NCBI GenBank assembly: GCA_030407085.1
Contig: CM059582.1
Location: forward strand, 89,518,001-89,582,000
DNA: 64,000 nucleotides
Direction: 5' to 3'
Origin: Trichopria drosophilae
Lineage: Eukaryota; Arthropoda; Insecta; Hymenoptera; Diapriidae
Position numbers and translations under genes: made by a program. Under the pieces are notes generated by a model. That model did not search any database. It was not told the origin of the DNA and saw only the letters and a program-made list of their open reading frames with translations. Shown one piece after another: positions 1 to 10,689 of this stretch. The number at the start of each line of letters is the position of its first letter. The stretch's first letter is position 1.

Positions 1-285
1 CGTCATTAACATAATCTTCACTGTCAAATGGACGTGAGTAAGTACGAAGAAATCCATTTGCTCTTCTTCGTTTTCAGTCAGAACATTCATCGAGACTTGC
101 ACACGGTCGTCGAAACAGGAATAAGAAATGCGGAAGAAGAAATGTTTTTGGCGAATTGTTTCATTCTTGAATAAAAAACACCCGTTTTATTAAGTTCAGT
201 TGCAATCCATTTACGATTAAATGATTGCAAAGATAATGGATACATAATTTTCACATGATTTGTTGGTAATTGTAATCCGTGAGCA
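1..285 (-). pseudogene. RAG1/Transib-like transposase family, 5' fragment (copy 1)
   Basis: Read on the minus strand, this stretch encodes the N-terminal part of the same protein family as 1366-3333. Both copies share a segment SFNRKWIA followed by a lysine-rich stretch and a basic block (RP..SLDE.SD..KRRR....LR.YSR). The copy has an in-frame stop between the SD and KRRR parts and runs off the left edge. It points away from copy 2, so the two are head to head. The family assignment rests on the better preserved copy 2. Confidence 0.5.
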
Positions 286-983
286 TATACCCTGGTAGAA
301 ATCCAGGCATTTATTGCCTAATATTCTTAGGTAATTTTTGTCTATAAATCTAACATTTTGTTGAATATTTATTGGACACTTTTATTAGACAATTTTTATA
401 CAATTTTATTGCCTGTATATTGTATGAATTTAAAAACATCAAAAAAAATTGTCCATTCCAATGTCCGTTTCGAAGATCTGGGACACCACGTATTACCTAT
501 AAATTATCAGTATACAGACATAGGAATTGTATATGTGTACACAGAAGCTCCAAACTATATATATATATAAATATATATGTACGCAATGGAGAAACGTTCA
601 CTAAGCGCTACGTCGAAGTTGCTTATATACAGAATACCTCGGACTCGAGCACTTGCGAGAAAGGTTTGTAGCTGCAATTTACGGGTGGCCTCGTCCCCAG
701 CTCCGTCAACCAATCACGGCCATGTGCGCAGGAAGCTGCGCACGAAATTCTCCAATATCCCAGGCATCCCAGCCTGCAAAACCGCATGTTAACCCACTGA
801 GAGAACAGCGCTCGGTCGGTAACTTACAGCCGAAAACCAAATAACATTTACCGACGCAAACGCAAATCTATGAAAACTGGACTCGAATATGTTTTTGTCT
901 TTTAATCTAACGAGATATTAGGTAAGGTCGAAGCGACCGACAACGTCGATTTTCGTATTTGATTCATTGTTTTTGTCAGAGAA
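286..983. other. No gene recognised
   Basis: Only short, unconvincing reading frames are present. The stretch lies between the two head-to-head transposase copies and may be an insertion in the left half of a larger inverted repeat, because the right half has no equivalent. A short TA-rich run lies near 556-575. Confidence 0.4.
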
Positions 984-1330
984 TAAAAGTCATTCATATT
1001 AAGAATCATTTTCACATTCACACAAAATTAATTCACACAAAATTAATTTTCAATTATTTCGGATGGCAATTTCACTTTTTGAATGTTACCATAACCCCGC
1101 ATGTAAAAATGTGCACTGTTCGTTGCAAATTTGCACTGATTCGGCGTTCTTCATATGTTTACATTTTGCGGTTATGGTAACACTGAAAAAGTGAAACTGT
1201 TAACCGAATACGCTTTTGCAAATATTAGTTTACGTCAAATCTTAGTGATTTTCTGTAAGTATACAATTGAAAATGAAGTTTCTGTGAATGTGAAAATTAT
1301 TATAAAGACATTTAGAATGACTTTCATAGT
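984..1330. repeat. Imperfect inverted repeat between the two RAG1-like copies
   Basis: The core pairs about 1071-1108 (TTTCACTTTTTGAATG, then TTACCATAACC) with about 1160-1198 (GGTTATGGTAA, then AAAAAGTGAAA). Weaker complementarity continues outward on both sides, for example TTTTCACATTCACA near 1010 against its complement near 1290. The centre is near 1135. It is either a fold-back element or the axis of an inverted duplication that produced the head-to-head genes. Confidence 0.6.
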
Positions 1331-1365
1331 AAGTCAAGAAGTTTTGTGTTCTTGGTTATGGGGGA

Positions 1366-3333
1366 TAACTGACAAATCGATCTCAAAGCTGGACGTTTTG
1401 ATGGAAAACATCAAAGAACGATATGAATACACCGATGACGAATACCAACATATTAAGTCAAAATTACGTACCCATTTTTTGCCATCATTTAATCGTAAAT
1501 GGATTGCTGCTGTTCGTGTTAAAGCGAGATTTTTATCCAAGTCGAAGAAGTTCACGAAAAAAAAATTTTTCTGTTGACTTTGTTAATCTTGTACAGGTGA
1601 CAACTTCGGTAACTACTTCTTCAGCACGTAGAGGACGACCGCGTTCGAGGCTCGACGAATGATCTGACCGAACAAAACGAAGAAGAGTAAATGAAATCCT
1701 TCGTTCTTACTCGCGTGACGTAATAACACGTGCTGGTCAATCATTGCAACATGTTGACGATGATAATAACAATGGTGATGATGATAACGATGAAGATAAC
1801 AGTGGTTTTAACGACGAATGTAACAGTGACGATGATCTTAATGATGATGAGATTAATATCGATTATTTTAATGACGAAGTTGATAATTCAGTATTCGACC
1901 CGAATACTGAAGAAACCCGAAAATTGCACATGTCGCTGGCAATGTACATGGATCTAGACCTTACAAAGGATAAATATGAAAAATTACGGACCTAAAGTGA
2001 ACGTATGTTCGGTGATAAATTATTTCCACCTTACGCAAAAATTGCTCAGGCTAAAAAACAATGCTATCCTGAGTTCGTTACCGTCACGGAAAAAGGCGCA
2101 AGCGTTAAGATGCAGGCACTTTTGGATCACACTGTAACTCGAATATTGACATCTATAAATGTCAATCATGAATTTCCGAGTGATTTAATTTTGGTTGGAA
2201 AATGGGGTATGGATGGTGCGTCCAACCAACAAACCACCAACCAGAAATGGACAATAGAGGTAGAACATTCTAATGGAAGTGCGCGAATTAACGAGGACAG
2301 TTCAGTTTTTAGCATTACATTCGTCCCAATATTGATTAAAGGTCCTAACGAGGAAATATTGTGGACGAGTGAACGCCCGTCGTCACCACGGTTGTGTCGT
2401 CCGATAAAATTTCAATTTCAGAAAGAAACGACAGAAAACACGTTGCTCGAATATGAATCCTGCAAAAAAGAAATTTCAGAACTCAATGCCTTTGATATTA
2501 TAATTAACGAAAGGGTGATGAAAGTACAGTACTCTTTATTCTGTACAATGATTGATGGCAAGACTTGCAATACATTAACCGAACAAAAGTCATCAGCATC
2601 ATGCAACGTGTGTTACGCAAAACCCAGTGAAATGAACGATCTACCACTCCTTGAAAATAAGCCGCCTACCGTAGAAAACTACAAGTTTGGGTTATCGACG
2701 TTGCATTGCCTGATACGATTTATGGAGTGTATATTGCATATATCGTACAATATGGACTTCAAAAAGTTTTGTTGCCCGAAATGATGACAAAATATTGAAA
2801 AATAATAGAAAAAACTGGTTCAGAAAAACGTTAAGGAAAAACTTGGAATTACAGTGGATGTCATCAAACAAGGGTACGGAACAACAAATACGGGGAATGT
2901 TGCTCGAAAATTTTTTTCCAACCCTCAGGCTGCATCAGAAGCAACTGGTATAGATGCAAGATTGATTAATTGATTCCGAAATATTTTACTGGCATTACTT
3001 AGTGGACGTAAAATAGACACGCAAAAATTCAAAATGTACTGTCTGGATACTGCAAAATTGTACGTAAATTTGTACAAGTGGTATACCATGCCTCCTACCC
3101 TACATAAGGTACTCATGCATGGAGCTGCTATTGTTGCAGCGTCACCTGTACCAATAGGTCACTTGTCGGAAGAGGCTCAAGTGGCTACGAATAAAATCTT
3201 CCGTCTTGCACGTGCTCGACATAGCAGAATGAAGTCACGAAAAGACACCAATCAAGATATTCTGCATTATCTTGAAGATAATCAGAAAAAGAAAATACTG
3301 ATCTGCCAGAAGACATTACAGGCCTGCTTTTAA
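1366..3333 (+). pseudogene. RAG1/Transib-like transposase family protein, frameshifted (copy 2)
   Basis: The coding sequence is spread over several frames. An N-terminal part lies at 1366-1577 (SFNRKWIA). A basic GRPRSRLDE...TKRRR block follows at about 1640-1700, then an acidic Asp/Asn-rich run at 1744-1990. A long block at 2005-2784 contains GKWGMDGASNQ, SSPRLCRPIKFQF, TMIDGKTC, a C..C pair (SCNVCYAKP) and STLHCLIRFMECILHISY. After a frameshift, 2834-3333 carries GYGTTNTGNVARKFF, LYVNLYKWYTMPP and IGHLSEEAQ.ATNKIFRLAR. These last blocks resemble the GN.AR and SEG.ES.NK.FRRFR regions of RAG1, and GKWG.DG would be the first catalytic aspartate. The block corresponding to the RAG1 second aspartate (LHCD) reads LHCL here. 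In-frame stops are at 1993-1995 and about 2971. The family is widespread in arthropods and Hydra by my recollection. The RAG1/Transib link is inferred from motifs only. Confidence 0.55.
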
Positions 3334-3984
3334 TATGTTGAAGACCTGCATTAACTCTTTGTTGATTTCTTGTATATGCTCAATTAATATATAAAATTAT
3401 GTTTAACACTTTGTGTGATGAGTTGTTTCTTTTACCTAATTGGCTCCAAATTCGGTATTTGGGACTTTTTGTGGTTCATTATTATGAAACCTTTATTAGA
3501 TTTTCAAAATTCAAAATGACGGGTCCTACAAGAGTTTAATCATATGAAATAATTTGATAATTAGTTACATTAAGAACCGTTTTTCATTAAAAATTTTCCT
3601 TTATCCTTCCATCTAGTGTTTTGAATCTACTTTTATATTTTACTGTGGCTTACGGATCTTAAAAAGTGCGTGTACATACTTCTAACGTTTATTGACATTA
3701 ATATTACGCACGGTGAGCTACAATTGAATTCCACCCAAAGATCCCCCACATTTCCCGTTTTTTTTTCTGATAACATTTCAGCAATACCAAAGGGAAATAT
3801 CCTAAATTTCCAATTTTTTTTTCATATTAATTCCATATTTGGTAGAAGAAAACTAATCCCGGAATGATTAGAATATTTTTTGAAGTTGAGATGTGAAATT
3901 GTCGAAAATAGTCAGAAATGGATAATATTCACAATGATGCTGAAATCGAAGGAACAATAAATCGTATATGTTTATTATATTGTT
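3334..3984. other. No gene recognised; one dispersed-repeat trace
   Basis: AT-rich sequence. The piece near 3500-3530 (TTCAAAATTCAAAATGACGGGTCC) is a diverged copy of the GGCGGATCC-type dispersed repeat. No coding signal. Confidence 0.4.
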
Positions 3985-4421
3985 CACGGAGAGAATATTT
4001 GAATGATTTTACGTCAACTAGTTACAAGGTAAATAGCCCCAATGCCTCTTCGAGGCAAAAGCGTCACCGCGTCGATAGCATATCGAGGCATCAGGCCCCG
4101 ACGATCGACTTCTCACGCCTCGACCGATCAGCGTAAAATCCGCCAAATCGCCGAGGTAGCGCCGCGGAAAGGAGGGGATGGAATGAAAAAAAAAAAAGAA
4201 GGGATGGTGCCATCCCCTCCTTTCCGCGGCGCTACCTCGGCGATTTGGCGGATTTTACGCTGATCGGTCGAGGCGTGAGAAGTCGATCGTCGGGGCCTGA
4301 TGCCTCGATATGCTATCGACGCGGTGCGCCTCGAATATCAACCGCTTTTGCCTCGATGAGGCATTGGGGCTATTTACCTTGTAACTAGTTGACGTAACAT
4401 CATTCAAATATTCTCTCCGTG
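3985..4421. mobile_element. Fold-back element (near-perfect ~200-bp inverted arms)
   Basis: The left arm (about 3985-4184) starts CACGGAGAGAATATTTGAATG and is repeated in reverse complement at about 4200-4421, ending CATTCAAATATTCTCTCCGTG. The arms meet at a short A-rich loop (about 4184-4200). Arm identity is very high, with one extra segment of about 20 bp in the right arm near 4328-4348 (CGCCTCGAATATCAACCGC). The arms are much GC-richer than their surroundings. There is no coding capacity, so it depends on another element for movement. I could not define a convincing target duplication. Confidence 0.85.
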
Positions 4422-4455
4422 TTTAAACTACGCTGGGATTTTTTTTTATTTTTTT

Positions 4456-4535
4456 CTGCACTCGAAACATGATTCCACATACATTAGGATGACCCTGTGA
4501 AAATTTCAGCTCCGGACGCGAATTTGTATTGCCGC
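4456..4535 (+). repeat. 80-bp direct repeat, left copy, flanking the LINE
   Basis: CTGCACTCG...GATTCCACAT...GACCCTGTGAAAATTTCAGC..CCGGACGCGAATTTGTATTGCC recurs at 6569-6648 with about 90% identity. The similarity fades into the next 25 bp. The LINE at 4624-6551 lies between the copies. They are too long and too diverged for a target-site duplication, so the LINE probably landed inside an older tandem pair. Confidence 0.8.
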
Positions 4536-4623
4536 TTTTCGAGTTTATATTCTAACTACACATATACGATTTATTGTATTGTTTATTATATTGTTTATTA
4601 TATTGTTCACACTATGCTGGCAT

Positions 4624-6551
4624 TTTTTTTTATTTATTTATTATATTTATTTACGGGCGAGATCGCCCTCAAATACATTAATGATTACAAATAATAACAT
4701 AAGTAGATAAAATAAAATAAAATATGGCATTAGATTACATTATAAGAATAGCATAAGAAAATAATCACAAATAATATAGAAAACAGTCGAACGGTAAGTC
4801 GCGGGTATTGCTAAAATATAAATAAAATATAAAAAACTGTACAATATAGAACGCAATATATTAAACCTAAATTATGCAGGGTACGGCTGTAATGTTACAG
4901 TTCTACAAGCGGTTATAAAATCGGATATATTTTCAAAACTTGCAGTGGAGAAAGGAAGAGTATTCCAAGTTCTCCTCAGACGATTTAGTGCTGAGTAGTA
5001 AAAGATATTGGACCTGCAATTGGCCTCAAATAAGGTACGAAAAGATCGGTGATCGTGAGTGCGCCTACGGAAGAAAAATAACTGGGAAAGTTCAGGTGAT
5101 TTGATAGAGCCAGATAATATTTTATGAACTTGGATAATGTCATTAAACCGGTGAATGGAGTGAACAGTTGAAAGGTTAAATTGTGTGGGTATACGTGAAA
5201 AATCATGTGAGCATATATGCATAGGATTTTCCGTTTTATAGGATATATATCTTAAGAATTTTCTTTGGACAGATTCGAGAGTTTTTATATCGCAATTTGT
5301 GTAAGGAGACCAAATTACGGAGGCATATGTCAAGTGTGGCAGGACCAGTGTTTTATAGAGATTAATGATAGCAGATGTGTCCATGAAATTTTTAGTCGAA
5401 CGTATAATAAATCCGAGTTGTTTAAATGCCCTATTTGTGACCAAATGCAGGTGTTCAGAGAAGGAACACCGACAGTCCATTGTGACGCCTAGATCTTTAA
5501 TAGCCGTAACGCTTTCTAGTTCATGGTTATCGATTGCAAATTCATAACGCATAGTTAAACGTGATCTTGAAAAGTGCATGACTTTACATTTACGTGCATT
5601 TAGTTGTAAGCGATTTGTATTGCACCACGCATTAATATTTTCAAGGTCCCGTTGAAGTTTAGAGGCATCTAAAGGCGACTTCACTATGTTAAACAATTTC
5701 AGGTCGTCAGCGTAGAGGAGAAAGTGTGAAAAAGATATAGCATTTTGTAAGTCATTTATAAATAAGTTAAATAACAATGGACCTAAGTGGGACCCTTGAG
5801 GTACTCCTGACGGAGTATCGAAATAATTTGAAATGTCTCCCTTTACGCGGACTGCCTGGGTACGACCTGTAATGTAAGAGTGTAACCATTTCAGTAATGA
5901 TCCTCCTAAACCGGAAAAATGCAACTTATTCATTAAAATGCCGTGGTCCACCGAATCAAACGCTTTTGAAAAATCCAAATATATTGAATCAACTTGATGT
6001 GAAGCGTCGAGAGCTTCAGAAACAAATGAAGTAAATATAAGTAAATTGGAAACTACCGATCTTCCCATTACAAACCCGTGCTGTTGGTTGGTTATTAAAG
6101 GAAGTATGTGATCGCTAAGTTTAGATGTTATTATAAAATCAAATAATTTCGCTATAACGTTCAGAATAGAAATCGGACGATAATTTACAATATTTTGTTT
6201 AATGCCTGATTTGAAAATAGGCGTGACAAATGACTTCTTCCAGAATAAAGGGAATATACCGGAGGAAAGTGATGTGTTGAAAATCGACAGCATGGGTTCA
6301 ATCAGGGAAGATAGGCAATTTTTAATTAAAATCGGAGGCAGCATATCTGGACCACAGCTTACATCGTCATTCAATAATTTAGCGGCGGTAATAATATCAT
6401 CACGAGTGACACGAATTTCTCGTAATTTTACATTAGCATTATCAGTCCTTTGAGCAACGGAAGAAGTCGAGTACACAGTACTAAAGTTTTCGGCAAATAA
6501 GTCAGCTATCTCAGAACTATTATGGGCATGCCGATTGCCAAGATACATGTC
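4624..6551 (-). mobile_element. 5'-truncated LINE (CR1/Jockey/I-type superfamily)
   Basis: One long RT frame on the minus strand is followed by a 3' UTR of about 250 bp. The UTR ends in a hairpin, GGGCGATCTCGCCC (plus strand 4655-4668), and a TAAA-rich tail, read on the plus strand as the T/A-rich block at 4624-4650. There is no endonuclease or ORF1, so the copy is 5'-truncated near 6551, as is usual for target-primed reverse transcription. The 3' hairpin is nearly the same as the one ending the SINE at 9687-10061. Confidence 0.85.
4872..6548 (-). CDS. LINE reverse transcriptase (C-terminal part of ORF2)
   Basis: An uninterrupted 558-codon frame carries the canonical non-LTR RT blocks in order: a finger motif in the VNYRPISIL region (about residues 120-130), LDFSKAFDSVDH (about 190), GVPQGSHLGPLLFNLFIND (about 250) and the catalytic YADD in FLLYADDLKLF (about 280). 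A thumb and C-terminal region follows, including TYASVIWSPY. In a full element an AP-type endonuclease domain precedes this; here it is missing because of 5' truncation, so the apparent Met start is an internal residue. The absence of stops over 1.7 kb suggests a fairly recent insertion. The product cannot mobilise itself without the endonuclease. Confidence 0.88.
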   Translation of the reverse strand: MYLGNRHAHNSSEIADLFAENFSTVYSTSSVAQRTDNANVKLREIRVTRDDIITAAKLLNDDVSCGPDMLPPILIKNCLSSLIEPMLSIFNTSLSSGIFPLFWKKSFVTPIFKSGIKQNIVNYRPISILNVIAKLFDFIITSKLSDHILPLITNQQHGFVMGRSVVSNLLIFTSFVSEALDASHQVDSIYLDFSKAFDSVDHGILMNKLHFSGLGGSLLKWLHSYITGRTQAVRVKGDISNYFDTPSGVPQGSHLGPLLFNLFINDLQNAISFSHFLLYADDLKLFNIVKSPLDASKLQRDLENINAWCNTNRLQLNARKCKVMHFSRSRLTMRYEFAIDNHELESVTAIKDLGVTMDCRCSFSEHLHLVTNRAFKQLGFIIRSTKNFMDTSAIINLYKTLVLPHLTYASVIWSPYTNCDIKTLESVQRKFLRYISYKTENPMHICSHDFSRIPTQFNLSTVHSIHRFNDIIQVHKILSGSIKSPELSQLFFFRRRTHDHRSFRTLFEANCRSNIFYYSALNRLRRTWNTLPFSTASFENISDFITACRTVTLQPYPA

Positions 6552-6568
6552 ATTTTAAAATTTTTTTT

Positions 6569-6648
6569 CTGCACTCGGAACAGGATTCCACATATATTAC
6601 CGTGACCCTGTGAAAATTTCAGCCCCGGACGCGAATTTGTATTGCCCC
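6569..6648 (+). repeat. 80-bp direct repeat, right copy, flanking the LINE
   Basis: Partner of 4456-4535. It lies just beyond the 5' truncation point of the LINE. Confidence 0.8.
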
Positions 6649-7739
6649 AATTCGGGTTTTTGTTCTATCTATACCTACATTAATAATTTTTTAATCAATC
6701 TTTATAGGCGATACAATCTTTATTTGCATCCTGAAATTTTTTTTTAATCATTTTTGAACCTGTAAGACAAAATTTCCGTTCGATTAGTCCGTGTATTGTC
6801 TAATTATGTCAACATTTCTCAAATGGTTGAAAATCACTGCTTTTCCGAATCTTACGCTGGGAATCTTACGCTAACATCAGCATCATATATTCACAGCTTT
6901 TCTGCAACTCTCCCTTTTGTCAGATTTTCCACGTTAAAACTACATAGGAATGTATTGAAGCGAACAAAATTATCTACAAAACTAGTCTAAATGATTCGCA
7001 TTATTTTCTATACTAGCCTTATTTCCTTACTCGTTAACGCTCGCTCGGAATGTGAAAATTTTGGTGCGTATTTTATTATAAATGGATGTGAATATTTTTA
7101 AATTGATAAATATAGTTAAAGAATTATTGCCTTATGGATTATTAATTATGGGCATTAATCTACGATGAAGTAATCCAGATTCTCGCACAGTATAGGGTGT
7201 CTCTTATAGGTCGACTTTCGAATTGTAATATGCGCTCATACTTTACGTGAAATTAATACATGCGTTTGTCGGAACACTTCAAATTCAACTTTGTTTTTAA
7301 ATGTAAAATGAAATTAATTTATTAAAAATTAAGCACAGCACAAAACAACAAAAATCAGTACATCAGTGAATTCAAAAAAAATTTTTTTTTCTGAATATTT
7401 TAACTCAATATTTTACATTTTCGTCCACCATATTGGATCAGCCATTTTGATTTTTGTCTAAATTATTTGTGTGAAAATATCCATTTTCCATACTTTTTGT
7501 AGATTTTCTTAAATACATAATATATTTTATACAAAATATTATATTTATATTAAATATAATCATTCACAATATATGTCCGGTCTTTCATTTAATACAGCCA
7601 ATTTTTTCAAATGCAAAATATAAAAAACTGCGACGAGATAAGCGTTTTTCGTTGGGGTCATATGGACATAATCAAAATGTTATTTTATTTCTTTTAATTA
7701 TCATTCTGTCATTTTGAGGAAGTGTACCTTTTAAGGGTT
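6649..7739. other. No gene; degraded satellite unit near 7390-7480
   Basis: AT-rich. Around 7400-7480 the text TTTTCGTCCACCATATTGGATCAGCCATTTTGATTT is an isolated unit of the satellite that becomes tandem from 7740. Confidence 0.5.
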
Positions 7740-8290
7740 AAAAAGACATCGGATTCTTAATCTCAGACCCCCAAAAAAGCCAAGTTGTCAATTTCATGAG
7801 ATTAATTTTTTACACTTTCATCCGCCATATTAGATGAGCCATTATGTATTTTTTTAACTGACATCGGATTCGTAATCAGCGACCCCAAAAACCCCCGAGT
7901 AGTCATTTTCGTGAACTTAACTCAATTTTTAACATTTTGGTCCATCATATTGGATCAGCCATTTTGATTTTTGTTTAAATTGACACCGGATTCATAATGA
8001 GAGACCCCGAAAAACCCTGAGTAGTCATTTTCGTCAACTTAACTCAATATTTTACATTTTCGTCCACCATATTGGATCAGCCATTTTGATTTTTGTCTAA
8101 ATTGACACCGGATTCGTAATGAGCGACCCCGAAAACCCCTGAGTAGTCATTTTCGTGAACTTAACTCAATTTTTTACATTTTCGTCCGCCATATTTGATC
8201 AGCCATTTTGATTTTTTTAAAACTGACATCAGATTCGTAATCTCCGACCCCAAAAAGCCAAAACTGCGCAAGATGTGACAAATTACATTA
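7740..8290. repeat. Tandem satellite, ~122-bp period, 4-5 units
   Basis: The CGGATTCGTAAT-type landmark falls at about 7750, 7865, 7987, 8109 and 8230, giving spacings of 115, 122, 122 and 121 bp. Each unit holds GACCCC.AAAACCCC.GAGTAGTCATTTTCGTGAACTTAACTCAATTTTT and CATATTGGATCAGCCATTTTGATTTT. The same core occurs dispersed elsewhere, in either strand (12.6, 23.6, 43.8, 44.6, 45.5, 47.8 and 59.8 kb). Confidence 0.9.
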
Positions 8291-9686
8291 TATAAAATCT
8301 CAGACGTTAAAATGTTAATCGTTAACCACTTATAATTAACTATACTTTTTCCATTGTTTAGATTCCGCCATATTTTGAACTTTAGGGGTCATTGAAGCAT
8401 GAACATATGCGCAGTGATTCAAATTTTGTCGAAACTTGTGTAAAATTCTGTATTTGATTGGAATATATTTAATCACATTTCGTATGCTACTATTAGGCGC
8501 AACTATTGCACTTTTTTATAGTTTCAAACAAAATTTGTAGTGTACATACCGTGTTGTGAATTCACTCAGCTTTGCAATAAAAAAAGAATCAACTCGATCG
8601 GTTGTGAATTCACGCGTCAATCGATTATTGTCAAACAAAACTTTTCTCATAGACCTGTTCTCCCACTGTGCGACGCTTCGAAAGGCGTGCTGTCGTCTTC
8701 AGGAACTGAAAAATATTTATTACTTTTCATAACGACGAAAAATACAAAAGTAATTTCGTTTTATACAGTTAGATTATACAATTAATTTGTACCATGCCTT
8801 AATAATTAACATTCCGCACGCGTAACATTATTTCGTGGAAAACAATAGCCTCGGGCTATATAAAATAAAAAAACGTTTTGTTCAAATCGAAATTTGTGTT
8901 TATTTCAATAGTAAACGGAATGTTTAAACCACCCTCGGAACTTAAATATCTGTATGCATTTAAGCATTTGAGTCACCGCGTACAAGAACTGGATTACGCA
9001 CGAAATAGTCGTTTGCTTCCCCTCGATACAGATAATTTCGAATGAAATTGATCTGAAACAAAAAAGTCGAGAAAACACAAAACTAAAATTTGTTGATAGA
9101 GCTGGCAGAGAATCATATTTTTTCTAAATACAATTTTTTCATTAACTTATAGTTTTTTAGACAAAAATAAAAAACTGCATTTTTACTGATCTCACAAATA
9201 ATTAAATTTTGACAATCAATTCGTAAGATTTCGAAAACTTAGATCGAAAAGATTTGAAACAAGACATATATACCTACGTAAAAAATCTTGCCGAGTCCAT
9301 TGGAATAATCACAATTTCGAAATAAACGTTAAAGATTAAGAAAAAAAGGTTTTTTACTTTTATATGTCGAGTCGAAAACGATCATTTTGAGCTGAGTTAT
9401 CGTATGTTTTTATACAGAAGTTTTTTTTGTCAAACATTCGGTAATGGAAACAAATATTGTTGAATTTTCCGCTGTAATTTTACATAAAGAAATTAAATAT
9501 TGCTTCGCTATTCAGAGTTGAAATCTGGAGATGATATCAGGTACCAAATATTACTACAACAAATCCTCTTCTTATTTTTTGAGTTCTCTTCTTTTTCCAC
9601 AAGTAAAAGATGATTGAAAATTTTTTTTTCTCTCGAATACAAAATTATGGATACTTTTTTTTAAAATTTCTATGAAAATATTTTTT
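8291..9686. other. No gene recognised
   Basis: AT-rich. The longest frame (8540-8785) has no recognisable motif and I do not support it as a gene. Nothing else stands out. Confidence 0.4.
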
Positions 9687-10061
9687 GTCGAAATCAAAGT
9701 TATCGGCTTCGTGGCTCAGGCGGTTAACGCACTGGACTACGAAGTCGTAGGTCGTGTGTTCGATCCCCGTCTGGTGAACAATTTTTCGATTTCGTTTTCA
9801 AGCAGCAGCTCGCTGTTGGTAAGACGAGCCACATTGTTTGTGTTTACGTTTCGAAAGTATTGTTTATCTGGCGGAAATCGACTATGACCGCTGCTGTACT
9901 TGGTGTAGGTTTCTGCGGTCCTACATTTCATACACAAATGTGAAGTATGGCGCCATCTTTCTAATTCGATCTGCAGCTCTCGCAAAATCATAGTAAATAA
10001 TACGGCAAACAAATAAGTAAAAAGGGCGATTCCGCCCGTTAATTAAAAAAAAAAAAAAAAA
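9687..10061 (+). mobile_element. tRNA-derived SINE with LINE-type 3' hairpin
   Basis: The head (about 9705-9775) resembles a tRNA. It has a box A-like TGGCTCAGGCGG and a box B-like GTTCGATCCC at suitable spacing, an internal RNA polymerase III promoter. The T stem does not pair well, so it is not a functional tRNA. The 3' end is AAAAGGGCGATTCCGCCCGTTAATT followed by about 18 A. The GGGCGA..CCGCCC hairpin matches the LINE tail near 4655-4668, suggesting that this LINE family mobilised the SINE. Candidate target duplications are ATGAAAATATTTTT at 9672-9685 and ATGAAATATTTTTA at 10062-10075, with one base missing. Confidence 0.8.
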
Positions 10062-10689
10062 ATGAAATATTTTTATTTCTGAATTATGATAAGGATAAAT
10101 TATAAAGTGAGAATATGAAGTTGCGCAAAATTCATTGTTAATATTCTAAATTTGATGGCCCTTCTTAATGTATTGTTAATGTATTAGTATTCATTTACCA
10201 TTGTGTTACGAATTATTCCTTTTGTCGAATTGACTTGCTGTCAAATGTTACTCGGGGTTTTTGGTAGATTTTTAAAATTCAAAATGACGGATCCAATATA
10301 TCGAAACAAATCGATTAACATGAAACTCCTATTGACTAATCCATTAACACATTGTAGACATTGAAAATGGCAAATCCAGTTTGACGAACCAAAGGTCGAA
10401 AATATTTCAATGTTTTTCGTCAGCTTTTTGTTTCATGCAACAAGTAAGGAAAATGAAATTATACCCAATTTTTAAGACTAACAAAGGTTTATTCCGAGCT
10501 GAACATATTTACAATATTACAAAAACTATACTTATAACTTATTTTCTTGTGTTCCTTTTCGGTTGTTTCTTCGAAGATGCATTTTTCTGGTCAAAGGAAC
10601 GTTTTCTAGTGGTAATTTTTTTATTAGATTTCTTCGTTATTTACAAGTTTGAATTCTCCTAAATGATAAGGCACGCAATTTTGAATAAT

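Noticed and set aside
3395..3425. RSS-like CACTTTGTGTG as the right end of the RAG1-like element
   Set aside because: The heptamer match is poor and no partner terminus or target duplication was found.
9705..9780. A tRNA gene
   Set aside because: Box A and box B fit, but the T stem does not pair and an A-tailed SINE body with target duplications follows; it is a SINE head.
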